From the NCBI RefSeq assembly GCF_044755465.1, contig NZ_JBIVRB010000001.1, forward strand, positions 558,001-622,000: 64,000 bases of DNA. Direction: 5' to 3'. This document shows, piece by piece, positions 1-6,488 of the stretch (positions within the stretch are counted from its first letter, which is position 1; each line of letters opens with the position of its first letter). A model generated the notes under the pieces. It had not been told where the DNA came from and searched no databases. It saw only the letters and a list, made by a program, of their open reading frames with translations. A program made the translations under genes and the position numbers. This DNA comes from Peterkaempfera sp044755465. GTDB lineage: Bacteria > Actinomycetota > Actinomycetes > Streptomycetales > Streptomycetaceae.

Positions 1-177
1 ATGGGCTGCGACAAGGGTTATTCTTTTTCTAGCGTTTTGGTCCGCTCGCTACGCGTCGCGAGCTGGATATTGGGCACCGGCGTTATCGTGCCTGTGCTCG
101 CCGCTCGTGGGTTGCGCCGGATCATGGTTGATCGCCGCACGGCACCCCTATGATTCTGCGGGGTTGAGGGGGCGGGT

Positions 178-747
178 GTGGACGCGGTCAGTCAGTTGGT
201 GACCATCGCTGCGGTGGTCTTAGGTGCGGTGACAACGTATGTCACGAACCACCTGATGGAGCGGACGAAGCATCGGCAGACGCTCCTGATGCGCTGGGAC
301 GAGAAGAAGCTTGATGCGTACGCCGAGTACGTCGGGAGGGTGCGGCGCTGCATCTACGCGGCGGTGTTGCTCTTCGAGGTGAGAGAGGGTATCCGCACCA
401 TCGAGCGGAGCGAGCATGAGTTGGTGTTGGAGCTGGCCGAAGCTGAGGGGCGCCGGGCGCTGGCGTTCGAGCGGGTGATGATGCTCGCGGGGGACCAGGT
501 CATCGAGGCGGCGCACGCGGTGAACAAGGCTGCTCTTGCGATCGACTGGCGGGCCCGTGGCGCGGTCGAAGGGTCGCTCGAAGGGTGGCGTGCGCTGCAC
601 ACGGATGTCTTCGCGGCCATCAATCGCTTCCACCAGCAGGCCCGCGCCGACCTGGGGGTGACTGGTGGATTTGCGGGCGAGGAACACACATCCCGTGGGC
701 TGATCCTGCCAACCGCCCGCGTCGAAGAGACCCCCGAGGCCGACTGA
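178..747 (+). CDS. Membrane-anchored hypothetical protein
   Basis: A 189-residue protein starting at GTG 178. Residues 5-25 form one hydrophobic N-terminal segment, followed by a basic stretch (MERTKHRQ) and a long, mostly helical, charged domain, which suggests a type II membrane protein with a cytoplasmic coiled region. I recognise no catalytic motif. Its length and coding character support a real gene, and it lies convergent to the glycosyltransferase with 47 bp between the stops. It may be AICE cargo, or chromosomal if the element border lies just upstream. Function unknown. Confidence 0.6.
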   Translation: MDAVSQLVTIAAVVLGAVTTYVTNHLMERTKHRQTLLMRWDEKKLDAYAEYVGRVRRCIYAAVLLFEVREGIRTIERSEHELVLELAEAEGRRALAFERVMMLAGDQVIEAAHAVNKAALAIDWRARGAVEGSLEGWRALHTDVFAAINRFHQQARADLGVTGGFAGEEHTSRGLILPTARVEETPEAD

Positions 748-794
748 GGAGCGGCCCCGCCGGCACCATGCCAGAAGGGCCGCCCCGGGATTCG

Positions 795-1553
795 TCAAGC
801 GGTACCGACTCGCCATCCCTCAAGCGCCGCGAGAGCCTGAGCGCGGGCCTCGACAACGGCCATGCGTGCGGCTCGCTCGCCTTCATTCGCGTGGGATGCC
901 TGGCTGGTGACCTGCCCTGGCCACTTGCGGTACAGGAGTCCGGTCTCCGCGATGAACCATCCACGGCTGACCGCACTCAGGGCCATGAGGAGCCCGGTGT
1001 CCTCCGACGCGGGCAGGGCCATCCAGCCGCCCAGCGCCAGCAGTAGGTCCCGCTGGACGCAAAGTGTTGCCGGGTGGACCTGGGCCCGGTAGTCGTGGGT
1101 CTTCCAGTGGTCAAGGACGGCGCCGCGTTCGATGAACCCGTTCGGCGGGTCCTGGTCGAATCCCACGGTGGAGCCGTCCGGCAGGAGATCCAGCACCCTG
1201 GACGTAGTCCAGTACACATCGGGGTGTTCCAGCAACGCCGTGACATCTCGTGCCAGGCAACCTGGGGTCAGCATGTCGTCGGCATCGAGCACCTTCACGA
1301 ACTGCCCCGTGGCACGTGCAAGGGCCATGGTCCGGGCAACGCCGGCCCGGCCGGGGCGTCCTTGGTCGAAACTGATCCGGGAATCGTCGGGCAGGAACGG
1401 CGCTACGACGTCGGTCTCGCCGTCTTCCTGTACGACCCACTGCCAGTCCCACCCTTCCGGCAGCCGCTGTTCAACCAAGGACTTGTACGCCTCCGGCAGG
1501 TGTTCAGCGGCCGGCGCGTGTACGGCGGTGATGACCGAGACGACGTTGGCCAT
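795..1553 (-). CDS. Family 2 glycosyltransferase
   Basis: A 252-residue GT-A fold protein. The N-terminus (VVSVITAVHAPAAEHLPEAYKS) is the nucleotide-sugar binding strand of GT2 enzymes, and KVLDADDML near residue 90 carries the DxD metal-binding motif. A later SEDTGL segment matches the acceptor/catalytic ED region. There is no membrane segment, so it is a soluble cytoplasmic transferase; donor and acceptor are unknown. The ATG at 1553 is chosen because it lies 2 bp past the GntR stop, implying translational coupling; upstream in-frame codons run inside the regulator. It is unusual cargo for an AICE and may modify an envelope glycan or small molecule. Confidence 0.8.
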   Translation of the reverse strand: MANVVSVITAVHAPAAEHLPEAYKSLVEQRLPEGWDWQWVVQEDGETDVVAPFLPDDSRISFDQGRPGRAGVARTMALARATGQFVKVLDADDMLTPGCLARDVTALLEHPDVYWTTSRVLDLLPDGSTVGFDQDPPNGFIERGAVLDHWKTHDYRAQVHPATLCVQRDLLLALGGWMALPASEDTGLLMALSAVSRGWFIAETGLLYRKWPGQVTSQASHANEGERAARMAVVEARAQALAALEGWRVGTA

Positions 1554-1555
1554 GG

Positions 1556-2344
1556 TCACCACCTGTCCAGCGGGGTGGTGAAGACCATCTGGGTGCGGTC
1601 GCCGGGAAGCCGGACATCCGACACCTCCACCGCCCGCCCATCGGTGTCGAGGCAAGTCTTCCGAAGCACGAGCACGGCAACGCCTTCCTTGATACCCAGC
1701 TCCTCCGCTTCTTCGGCGGTCGGCGGCCGGGCCGTTACGTGCTCAACGATCCGGTCCAGTTCGATGCCGATGGAGTGCAGTTGGCTTTGCGTACCGCCTG
1801 GCCAGGGCTCGTTATCTGCTTCGAGCAGTTCGGGGTTGGCCGCGACCAGGTCGTACCGCAGATAGGAGTGCGCGAGGTTGAACGGGGCGTCTTCCTCGCG
1901 GTACCGGGTCCGGTAGATCCGCTCCAGCAGGGGCGTCCCCACCGGCACCTCGAAGACGGCGGCCAGATCCTCGTTGGCCTCCGTCTTCCGGTACTCCGCG
2001 CTGAACACCAAGTCCGACACGGTCAATCCGGTGTCGTGCTCTGTAGCGCCGGTCTCCTTGCGCGTGTCGTGGGGTAGGCGCGCGCGGTCCTTCTCCCACT
2101 GGTGCCGGTCATTGCTCCGCATGACAGTTCGCCGCTGCCTGCGGACGAAGTTGCCACGGCCGTGCTCCTTCTCCACCAAGCCCTCCGCCACCAGGACTCT
2201 GAGCGCCTGGCGGACCGTCGGCAGGCTGACCTTGTACTGAGTGGTGAGGTCCGGGGTCTCTGCCGGCAGCTGCTCGCCCGGCCGTAGCTCGCCCTTGCGG
2301 ATCTTTATGCGCAGATCATCCGCGATCCGCTCGTACTTGGCCAT
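1556..2344 (-). CDS. GntR/HutC-family transcriptional regulator with UTRA domain
   Basis: A 262-residue protein. Residues 1-70 form a GntR winged helix (KYERIADDLRIKIRKGEL, then LPTVRQALRVLVAEGLVEKEHGRGNFV). Residues about 90-250 form a UTRA effector-binding domain. This is the architecture of KorSA-type repressors, which silence transfer genes in pSAM2-like elements. Start ATG 2344 is preferred over an ATG four codons upstream because MAKYERIADD is the conserved GntR beginning. It is co-transcribed with the glycosyltransferase. Inverted CCTCATTAGG-type repeats just upstream are candidate operators, so it probably autoregulates. Whether it controls transfer or only the glycosyltransferase is not shown by sequence. 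Confidence 0.88.
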   Translation of the reverse strand: MAKYERIADDLRIKIRKGELRPGEQLPAETPDLTTQYKVSLPTVRQALRVLVAEGLVEKEHGRGNFVRRQRRTVMRSNDRHQWEKDRARLPHDTRKETGATEHDTGLTVSDLVFSAEYRKTEANEDLAAVFEVPVGTPLLERIYRTRYREEDAPFNLAHSYLRYDLVAANPELLEADNEPWPGGTQSQLHSIGIELDRIVEHVTARPPTAEEAEELGIKEGVAVLVLRKTCLDTDGRAVEVSDVRLPGDRTQMVFTTPLDRW

Positions 2345-2388
2345 ATGCCACCACACCGCCTTCTGAGTTGAGCGACTTGAGCCTAAGT

Positions 2389-2455
2389 CCTCATTAGGTG
2401 TTGACGCGAGCGCTGTTGAGCCTCCATAGTCATCTCAAGCTCCTAATGAGGAGCT
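2389..2455. promoter_or_regulatory. Candidate GntR operator repeats
   Basis: CCTCATTAGG at 2389-2398 recurs in inverted orientation as CCTAATGAGG at 2442-2451. The second copy sits inside AGCTCCTAATGAGGAGCT (2438-2455), a dyad with perfect 6-bp arms. TTGAGC motifs also repeat at about 2368, 2377 and 2416. The repeats lie 45-111 bp upstream of the GntR start in an unusually AT-rich stretch. This fits autoregulation plus control of the rightward transfer operon, but binding is inferred. Confidence 0.5.
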
Positions 2456-2887
2456 GAGGACATGACCTCTTGTGGAGTTGAACTACTCCCTTCTAAGTCT
2501 TGTTCCCGCACGTCAGCGCCTGGAGGGGTGGGGTGACAGCCCCCCGAAGGAAGCGCCTGCTGGTTGAGAACTGAACAGTGTGCTTAGTGACGGGTCTACC
2601 CCGTCCCCGTGGCGACCGGGTGATGTTCGTCGGCGACCACTTCGGCGCATCGGCTCTGGAGAACGCCCTTTCGGGGGCGCCACCCGCTTGCGCGTCGCCC
2701 TGCTGGCGTCAGAGCAGTGACGATGACGCACCCGATCTGGGCTCGGGACCGGGCCGCCGTGGTGACGGCGGCCGGTGAAGCCTTGCGAACGAGTGTCTTT
2801 GGTCCCCGATCCATGCCGCGTGCGGCGGGTCGGGGGTCATGGCCGCTCGTCATCCCCGGCGAGTCGGCTTGGCTCAAGGAGGGCGCC
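2456..2887. other. Intergenic leader region without a convincing gene
   Basis: About 430 bp between the GntR promoter region and the RapZ-like gene. Short frames here lack ribosome-binding sites and recognisable domains. The stretch holds the rRNA-leader-like box at 2564 and several GC-rich hairpins, for example around 2665-2685. It most likely carries the promoter and untranslated leader of the rightward operon. Confidence 0.4.
2564..2590 (+). promoter_or_regulatory. Sequence resembling the actinobacterial rRNA leader/spacer box
   Basis: TTGAGAACTGAACAGTGTGC (2564-2583) closely resembles the conserved TTGAGAACTcAACAGcGTGC element of Streptomyces rRNA leaders and 16S-23S spacers, which lies near boxA-type antitermination sequences. 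Here it sits about 300 bp upstream of the first rightward AICE gene and may act in a long untranslated leader. A promoter reading (TTGAGA, 15 bp, TAGTGA) is weaker because the spacing is short. Confidence 0.35.
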
Positions 2888-3283
2888 ATGACCGACAGCA
2901 CCGTTCCGGACGTCGAGATCGTGTCGTTCGGCTACCTGCACGCCGCGCCCCCGGTGGCGCATCTGACGATCGACCTGCGGGTGCACTTCCGCGACCCGCA
3001 CGTCAGCCCCGAGCTGCGCTACATGACGGCTCAGGACGGGCCGGTCCGCGCGGCGGTGCTCGGCACGCCGGGCATCCGGGAGCTGGTCGAGGCGACCGCG
3101 TCGGCGGTGGCCGCGTTCCGCTCCGGCCCGAGTGCCGGGCCGGTGACGGTCGCGGACGGCTGTGCGGGCGGACGCCACCGTGCGCCGACGTTCGCGATGG
3201 CCCTGGCCGACCGGCTGACCGCCGCCGGCCTGGCCGTCCGCCTGCGGCACCGCGACATCGCGCTGCCCGTCGTCCAACGCTGA
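2888..3283 (+). CDS. Solo RapZ C-terminal domain protein
   Basis: A 131-residue protein. HFRDPHVSPELRYMTAQDGPV followed by VLGTPGIRELVE and VADGCAGGRHRAP...ADRL...VRLRHRDI matches the RapZ/YvcJ C-terminal domain: the PELR segment, the GCTGGxHRS-type loop and the terminal HRD. The N-terminal P-loop kinase domain of RapZ is absent. In E. coli the C-terminal domain binds RNA and amino-sugar signals; a role in this AICE is unknown. Start ATG 2888 is set by a strong AAGGAGG ribosome site 6 bp upstream; the longer frame begins without one. First gene of the rightward accessory/transfer block. Confidence 0.8.
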   Translation: MTDSTVPDVEIVSFGYLHAAPPVAHLTIDLRVHFRDPHVSPELRYMTAQDGPVRAAVLGTPGIRELVEATASAVAAFRSGPSAGPVTVADGCAGGRHRAPTFAMALADRLTAAGLAVRLRHRDIALPVVQR

Positions 3284-3432
3284 CCCCATCCGCCGCACAC
3301 CACCGGCCCCGCCGCCCGCCCGGCGGCAGCCGGGCCCCGCATCTGACGACTGCCCGATCCGCCCGTCCCGCACGGGCGGTGAGGGGAGCCGGACAGACCG
3401 GCCCCGCACAACCACTCCCACAGGAGCCCGCC

Positions 3433-3597
3433 ATGCGCGACTTCACGTACCCCAGCACCGAGGATCTGCGCGACTACCTCACCGAGACGTCCAAGCTGGC
3501 CGCCTCCACCCCGCAGGACTCCGCCGAGTACGCCGGCTACCACGCCGCGATGAACGAGGTCCTGGACCAGATGCGCCGCGACGAGAGCATCAAGTAG
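3433..3597 (+). CDS. Small hypothetical AICE protein (54 aa)
   Basis: A 54-residue acidic, helical protein beginning MRDFTYPSTEDLRDYLTETS, with a good AGGAG ribosome site 6-7 bp before ATG 3433. The same reading frame is open far upstream, but that part is high-GC noise. No domain is recognised and there is no membrane segment. It stands between the RapZ-like gene and the small spread-gene block, with about 130 bp on either side. Function unknown. Confidence 0.6.
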   Translation: MRDFTYPSTEDLRDYLTETSKLAASTPQDSAEYAGYHAAMNEVLDQMRRDESIK

Positions 3598-3724
3598 CCG
3601 CTCGCCCCGCCCCTCAACGCCCGCTCGTCCCCGGTCCGTGCGTCGGGGCGGCTGCCTCCCGGCCAAGGAAAGTGCAGCCGCCCCGCGCCGGGCCGATCCC
3701 ACAACACACCAAGGAGATCGACCC

Positions 3725-4003
3725 GTGAAGTCGATTGTTGCAGGACAGCATGCCGCTTCGGCGGCGGAGTTCGCCGAGCTGGCGCTCGGCATCGACGTGG
3801 AGCTGTTCACCGGCCCGGTGGGCGGGGAGTCCCCGACCGAGCGGGCGGCGCGGCTGGACGTGGCCGACGCGGTGCTGGCGGACCTGCGCCGGGAGGACCC
3901 GGAGCTGGCCGCCTACGCCGCCGACCTGCTCGCCACCGCGCCGGTCCCGCTGCGGCGGCCGGTGGCCGTCCGCTTCGAGGCCCGGACGGCGGTGGCGGCA
4001 TGA
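3725..4003 (+). CDS. Small hypothetical AICE protein (92 aa)
   Basis: Starts at GTG 3725 with AAGGAG 8 bp upstream. A soluble Ala/Glu-rich protein (AEFAELALGIDVELFTGP, then ERAARLDVADAVLADLRREDPELAAYAADLL). No catalytic motif is seen. Its stop overlaps the next ATG (4000) in an ATGA junction, so it is the first member of a chain of four overlapping genes that ends with the DUF2637 protein. Such small genes next to spd genes are common in Streptomyces AICEs; function unknown. Confidence 0.65.
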   Translation: MKSIVAGQHAASAAEFAELALGIDVELFTGPVGGESPTERAARLDVADAVLADLRREDPELAAYAADLLATAPVPLRRPVAVRFEARTAVAA

Positions 4004-4224
4004 AGACCCCGCTGCTCTCCGTCGCCGTGCGGCGGGTGCGGCTGCTGGCCGTGCTCGCCGGGCTGGCGTGGCTGCTGGGCCTGACGCCGGCGGTGCCGGT
4101 CCGGCTGCTGCTGGTGGCCGTCGTCGGCGTCGGCCTGGCACTGGACGCCGTCTCGGAGGCGGGCAACGCGTCGGCCCCGGCCCGCGTGACCGGCCGTGGC
4201 CGTCCGGGGGGTGAGGGGCGGTGA
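4000..4224 (+). CDS. Small two-helix membrane protein (74 aa)
   Basis: Two hydrophobic segments (about residues 14-28 and 33-50) around a Pro-containing turn, after a basic N-terminus (VAVRRVRLLA). ATG 4000 overlaps the previous stop and its own stop overlaps GTG 4221. It is probably part of the Spd membrane assembly that spreads transferred DNA through mycelial compartments, inferred from position beside the DUF2637 gene and from membrane topology only. Confidence 0.6.
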   Translation: MKTPLLSVAVRRVRLLAVLAGLAWLLGLTPAVPVRLLLVAVVGVGLALDAVSEAGNASAPARVTGRGRPGGEGR

Positions 4225-4358
4225 CCGCCGACGCCCGAGAGGCTGCCGCCCGCGCCGCAGCCGCCGCCAGGGCCGCCGCCGAGCGGGCCCGTGCTGCCGC
4301 TGAGGCGGCGCGCAAGGCCCGTGAGGCTGCCAACGCCGGTGCGGGGGTGGCGGCATGA
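4221..4358 (+). CDS. Alanine-rich micro-protein (45 aa)
   Basis: A frame from GTG 4221 to the stop at 4358 encodes 45 residues, over half alanine, with regularly spaced Arg and Glu (AREAAARAA, ERARAAAEAA, RKAREAANA), predicted to be one amphipathic helix. Its start overlaps the stop of the preceding gene (GTGA) and its stop overlaps the next ATG (ATGA), exactly as its neighbours do, which argues that it is translated. The helix resembles the charged N-terminal helix of the following DUF2637 protein, so it could pair with it. Composition alone could also arise by chance in such GC-rich DNA. Confidence 0.5.
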   Translation: MTADAREAAARAAAAARAAAERARAAAEAARKAREAANAGAGVAA

Positions 4359-5647
4359 GCGAGCAGCCGCAGGTGTTCAGCATGCGTGCCGCCCGGCAGT
4401 TGGACGGCGCGACGGTGGAGATGGCCCGCGCCGAGGCGGCGCGGGTGCGGGCGGAGGCGGACGCCGCCGCCCAGGGCGCACGGCTCGCCGCCGAGCGCGA
4501 GCGCCGGGCCGCCGAAGCGGAGGCCCGGCGTGCGGAGCGGGCCGAGCGGGAGCGGGAGCGAGCCGAGCGCCGAGCCCGCCGCACCGCCGCCCGGCAGGCG
4601 GCGCGGGACGCGGTGATGGGGCGGCGGGAGCTGCTGGTCACCGTCGCCGTGATCGTGCTGTCGGTGTCGATCGCGCTGCCGGCGCAGATCGGGTTCCTGC
4701 GCACCGCGTGGGTCTGGCCGATGGCGGTGGCGGGCGGGATCGTGCCGGAGGCGCTGACGTGGGCGTTCGCGGTCCAGGGGCGGCGGCGGGAGGAGCGGGG
4801 CCTGTCGGCCCGCTTCCACCACACCGGCACCTGGGCGTCCGCGCTGCTGGCCGCCGGGATCAACCTCACCCACGGGGCCGCCATGTGGGGGCCGCAGTTC
4901 GGGATCGTCGCCGCGCTGGGGTCGCTGGCCGCGCCGATCCTGTGGGACGCCTACCGGCGGTCGCAGTCCACCGCCGACGACGGCCGCACCCCGCTGGAGG
5001 CCCGCACGGAGCGAGCCCGCAGGCGCCACCACCGCACGGTAGCCCGGCTCGCGGACCGCATCCGCACCGCCTCGGTCGGCACCCTGGACCCCGACGGGGC
5101 GTGGACGCTGGCCTGGCGGGCCGTGCACGGCGCCGAACCCGGCATCACCGCCGACCTCCTTGCCCGGCACCACAAGGCCGCCGCCGCGGTCGGGCAACTC
5201 CTGGCCAAGGCCCCGGACGGGTACGGCGCCACCTCCGCCGCCCTGGACGTCCTCACCCGGCCGATCGCCCGCACCTCCCCGGCGGTGACGGTCGCCGCCG
5301 AGCTGAACGCCGCGTTCGACACCGCCCGGCCCATCGCCGCGCTCACCGGGCCGTACATCCCCGACGACCAGCCCCGTACGGAGCCGTACATCCAGGCCAG
5401 CGCGCGTACACCCGCACAGCCGGAAACCGGCCGTACGGCCCCCGTACAGCCCCGTACATCGCCGTACACCCCGGACGGCACCGAGATGGCGTCCAAGCGG
5501 GCCGCCGCCCGCCAGCACATCCGCCGCCTGCTCACCGCCGGACTCGCCCCCTCACCCACGGACATCGGCCGCCACTACGGCCTGTCCCCCGAATGGGGCG
5601 CCAAGCAGATCCGCGCCGTACGCAACCAGCAGACCCCCGCCGCCTGA
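4355..5647 (+). CDS. DUF2637 (SpdB2-like) spread protein
   Basis: A 430-residue protein. Residues about 20-85 form a highly charged coiled helix rich in ERERRAAEAEARRAER. Residues about 90-210 contain four hydrophobic segments (VTVAVIVLSVSIALP, WPMAVAGGIVPEALTWAF, TWASALLAAGINL, IVAALGSLAAPILWDAYRR), the DUF2637 domain found in Streptomyces plasmid and AICE spread proteins. The C-terminal part is soluble, with a TGPYIP/TSPYTP-rich linker and a final helix-turn-helix-like stretch (AGLAPSPTDIGRHYGLSPEWGAKQIR). SpdB2-type proteins work with TraB in intramycelial spread. Last of four overlapping genes; membrane location. Confidence 0.75.
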   Translation: MSEQPQVFSMRAARQLDGATVEMARAEAARVRAEADAAAQGARLAAERERRAAEAEARRAERAERERERAERRARRTAARQAARDAVMGRRELLVTVAVIVLSVSIALPAQIGFLRTAWVWPMAVAGGIVPEALTWAFAVQGRRREERGLSARFHHTGTWASALLAAGINLTHGAAMWGPQFGIVAALGSLAAPILWDAYRRSQSTADDGRTPLEARTERARRRHHRTVARLADRIRTASVGTLDPDGAWTLAWRAVHGAEPGITADLLARHHKAAAAVGQLLAKAPDGYGATSAALDVLTRPIARTSPAVTVAAELNAAFDTARPIAALTGPYIPDDQPRTEPYIQASARTPAQPETGRTAPVQPRTSPYTPDGTEMASKRAAARQHIRRLLTAGLAPSPTDIGRHYGLSPEWGAKQIRAVRNQQTPAA

Positions 5648-5660
5648 AAGGGACACCCCG

Positions 5661-6122
5661 ATGAGCTTCGACCACATCGACCGCGCGGCGCGCTTCGCCG
5701 TCTCCTACGCCCTGCTGCGCACCGCCGCCGACATCGCGGACCACTGGGTCCAGTCCGACCACCAGGCCACGACCAAGGGACAGCACGACGACCCCGAGCA
5801 CGGCCACACCGCCGCCGCCGGACGCCGGGCCTGCGCCGCGCACGTCGCCTCCTACGCCGCCGTACAGGCCGCCGCCCTGCTGCTCGGCACCCGCACCCTC
5901 GGCATCCGGCTGCGCCCGTCCCGCGCCGCCGCCGCGCTGGCGCTGTCCGCACTCACCCACTACGCGGCCGACCGCCGCCGCCCCCTCAAGCACCTGGCCG
6001 AGCGGACCGGCAAGGCCCGCTTCTACGGCCTGGCCGACCACGGCATGAACGGCGCCTACCTGCTGGACCAGGCATGGCACCACGGGTGGGAGACCGCCGC
6101 CGCCCTGATCGCCGCCGCCTGA
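5661..6122 (+). CDS. Small membrane protein, DUF3307-like
   Basis: A 153-residue protein, 13 bp after the DUF2637 gene with a weak ribosome site. It has several moderately hydrophobic helices carrying His and Asp residues (RTAADIADHWVQSDHQA, CAAHVASYAAVQAAALLL, AALALSALTHYAADRR, LADHGMNGAYLLDQAWHHG). The pattern of HxxxD in membrane helices resembles DUF3307 proteins, but the match is loose. Position suggests a role in transfer or spread. Confidence 0.6.
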   Translation: MSFDHIDRAARFAVSYALLRTAADIADHWVQSDHQATTKGQHDDPEHGHTAAAGRRACAAHVASYAAVQAAALLLGTRTLGIRLRPSRAAAALALSALTHYAADRRRPLKHLAERTGKARFYGLADHGMNGAYLLDQAWHHGWETAAALIAAA

Positions 6123-6210
6123 CCGGCTGCCTGTCCCGCCCGGACCAGCGCCGGGCGGGGCGGGGAGCCGGGACAGCCCCGGCCCCGCACACCACCGAGA
6201 GGACGTCCCC

Positions 6211-6408
6211 GTGGGCCTTTTCACCCGCACCGCCGCACGCGCGCTCGACGGTGCCGCGTCCGCCGCCCACACCGCCGGAAAGGCCGTCGCCGGGCAGACC
6301 GGCGGCCGGGCCGCCGACACCGTGGTCACCGCGACGCTCGGCCCGATCCGCGACCGGATCGACGTGCCGTGCACCTGCGGCCAGGCCGACTGCACCGACC
6401 GCGCCTGA
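6211..6408 (+). CDS. Small hypothetical protein with CxCxxxxC (65 aa)
   Basis: Starts at GTG 6211 with GAGAGGA upstream. Alanine-rich helical N-terminus (residues 1-45) and a short Cys cluster at the C-terminus (VPCTCGQADCTD) that could bind a metal. No family recognised. It precedes the TraB gene by 80 bp. Function unknown. Confidence 0.55.
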   Translation: MGLFTRTAARALDGAASAAHTAGKAVAGQTGGRAADTVVTATLGPIRDRIDVPCTCGQADCTDRA

Positions 6409-6488
6409 CACCTGAATACGCCCCGGGGCGGCCGTCCACGGCCAAGCGACCGGCCGCCCCGGGCACCTCACACAGAGAGGCACGTGCA

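Noticed and set aside
1..177. Left attachment site of the AICE
   Set aside because: No stretch matching the tRNA-Ser 3' end (17627-17690) is seen here on either strand.
2578..2778. 66-codon plus-strand frame in the AICE leader region
   Set aside because: No ribosome-binding site and no recognisable domain; ends in Gly/Arg noise.
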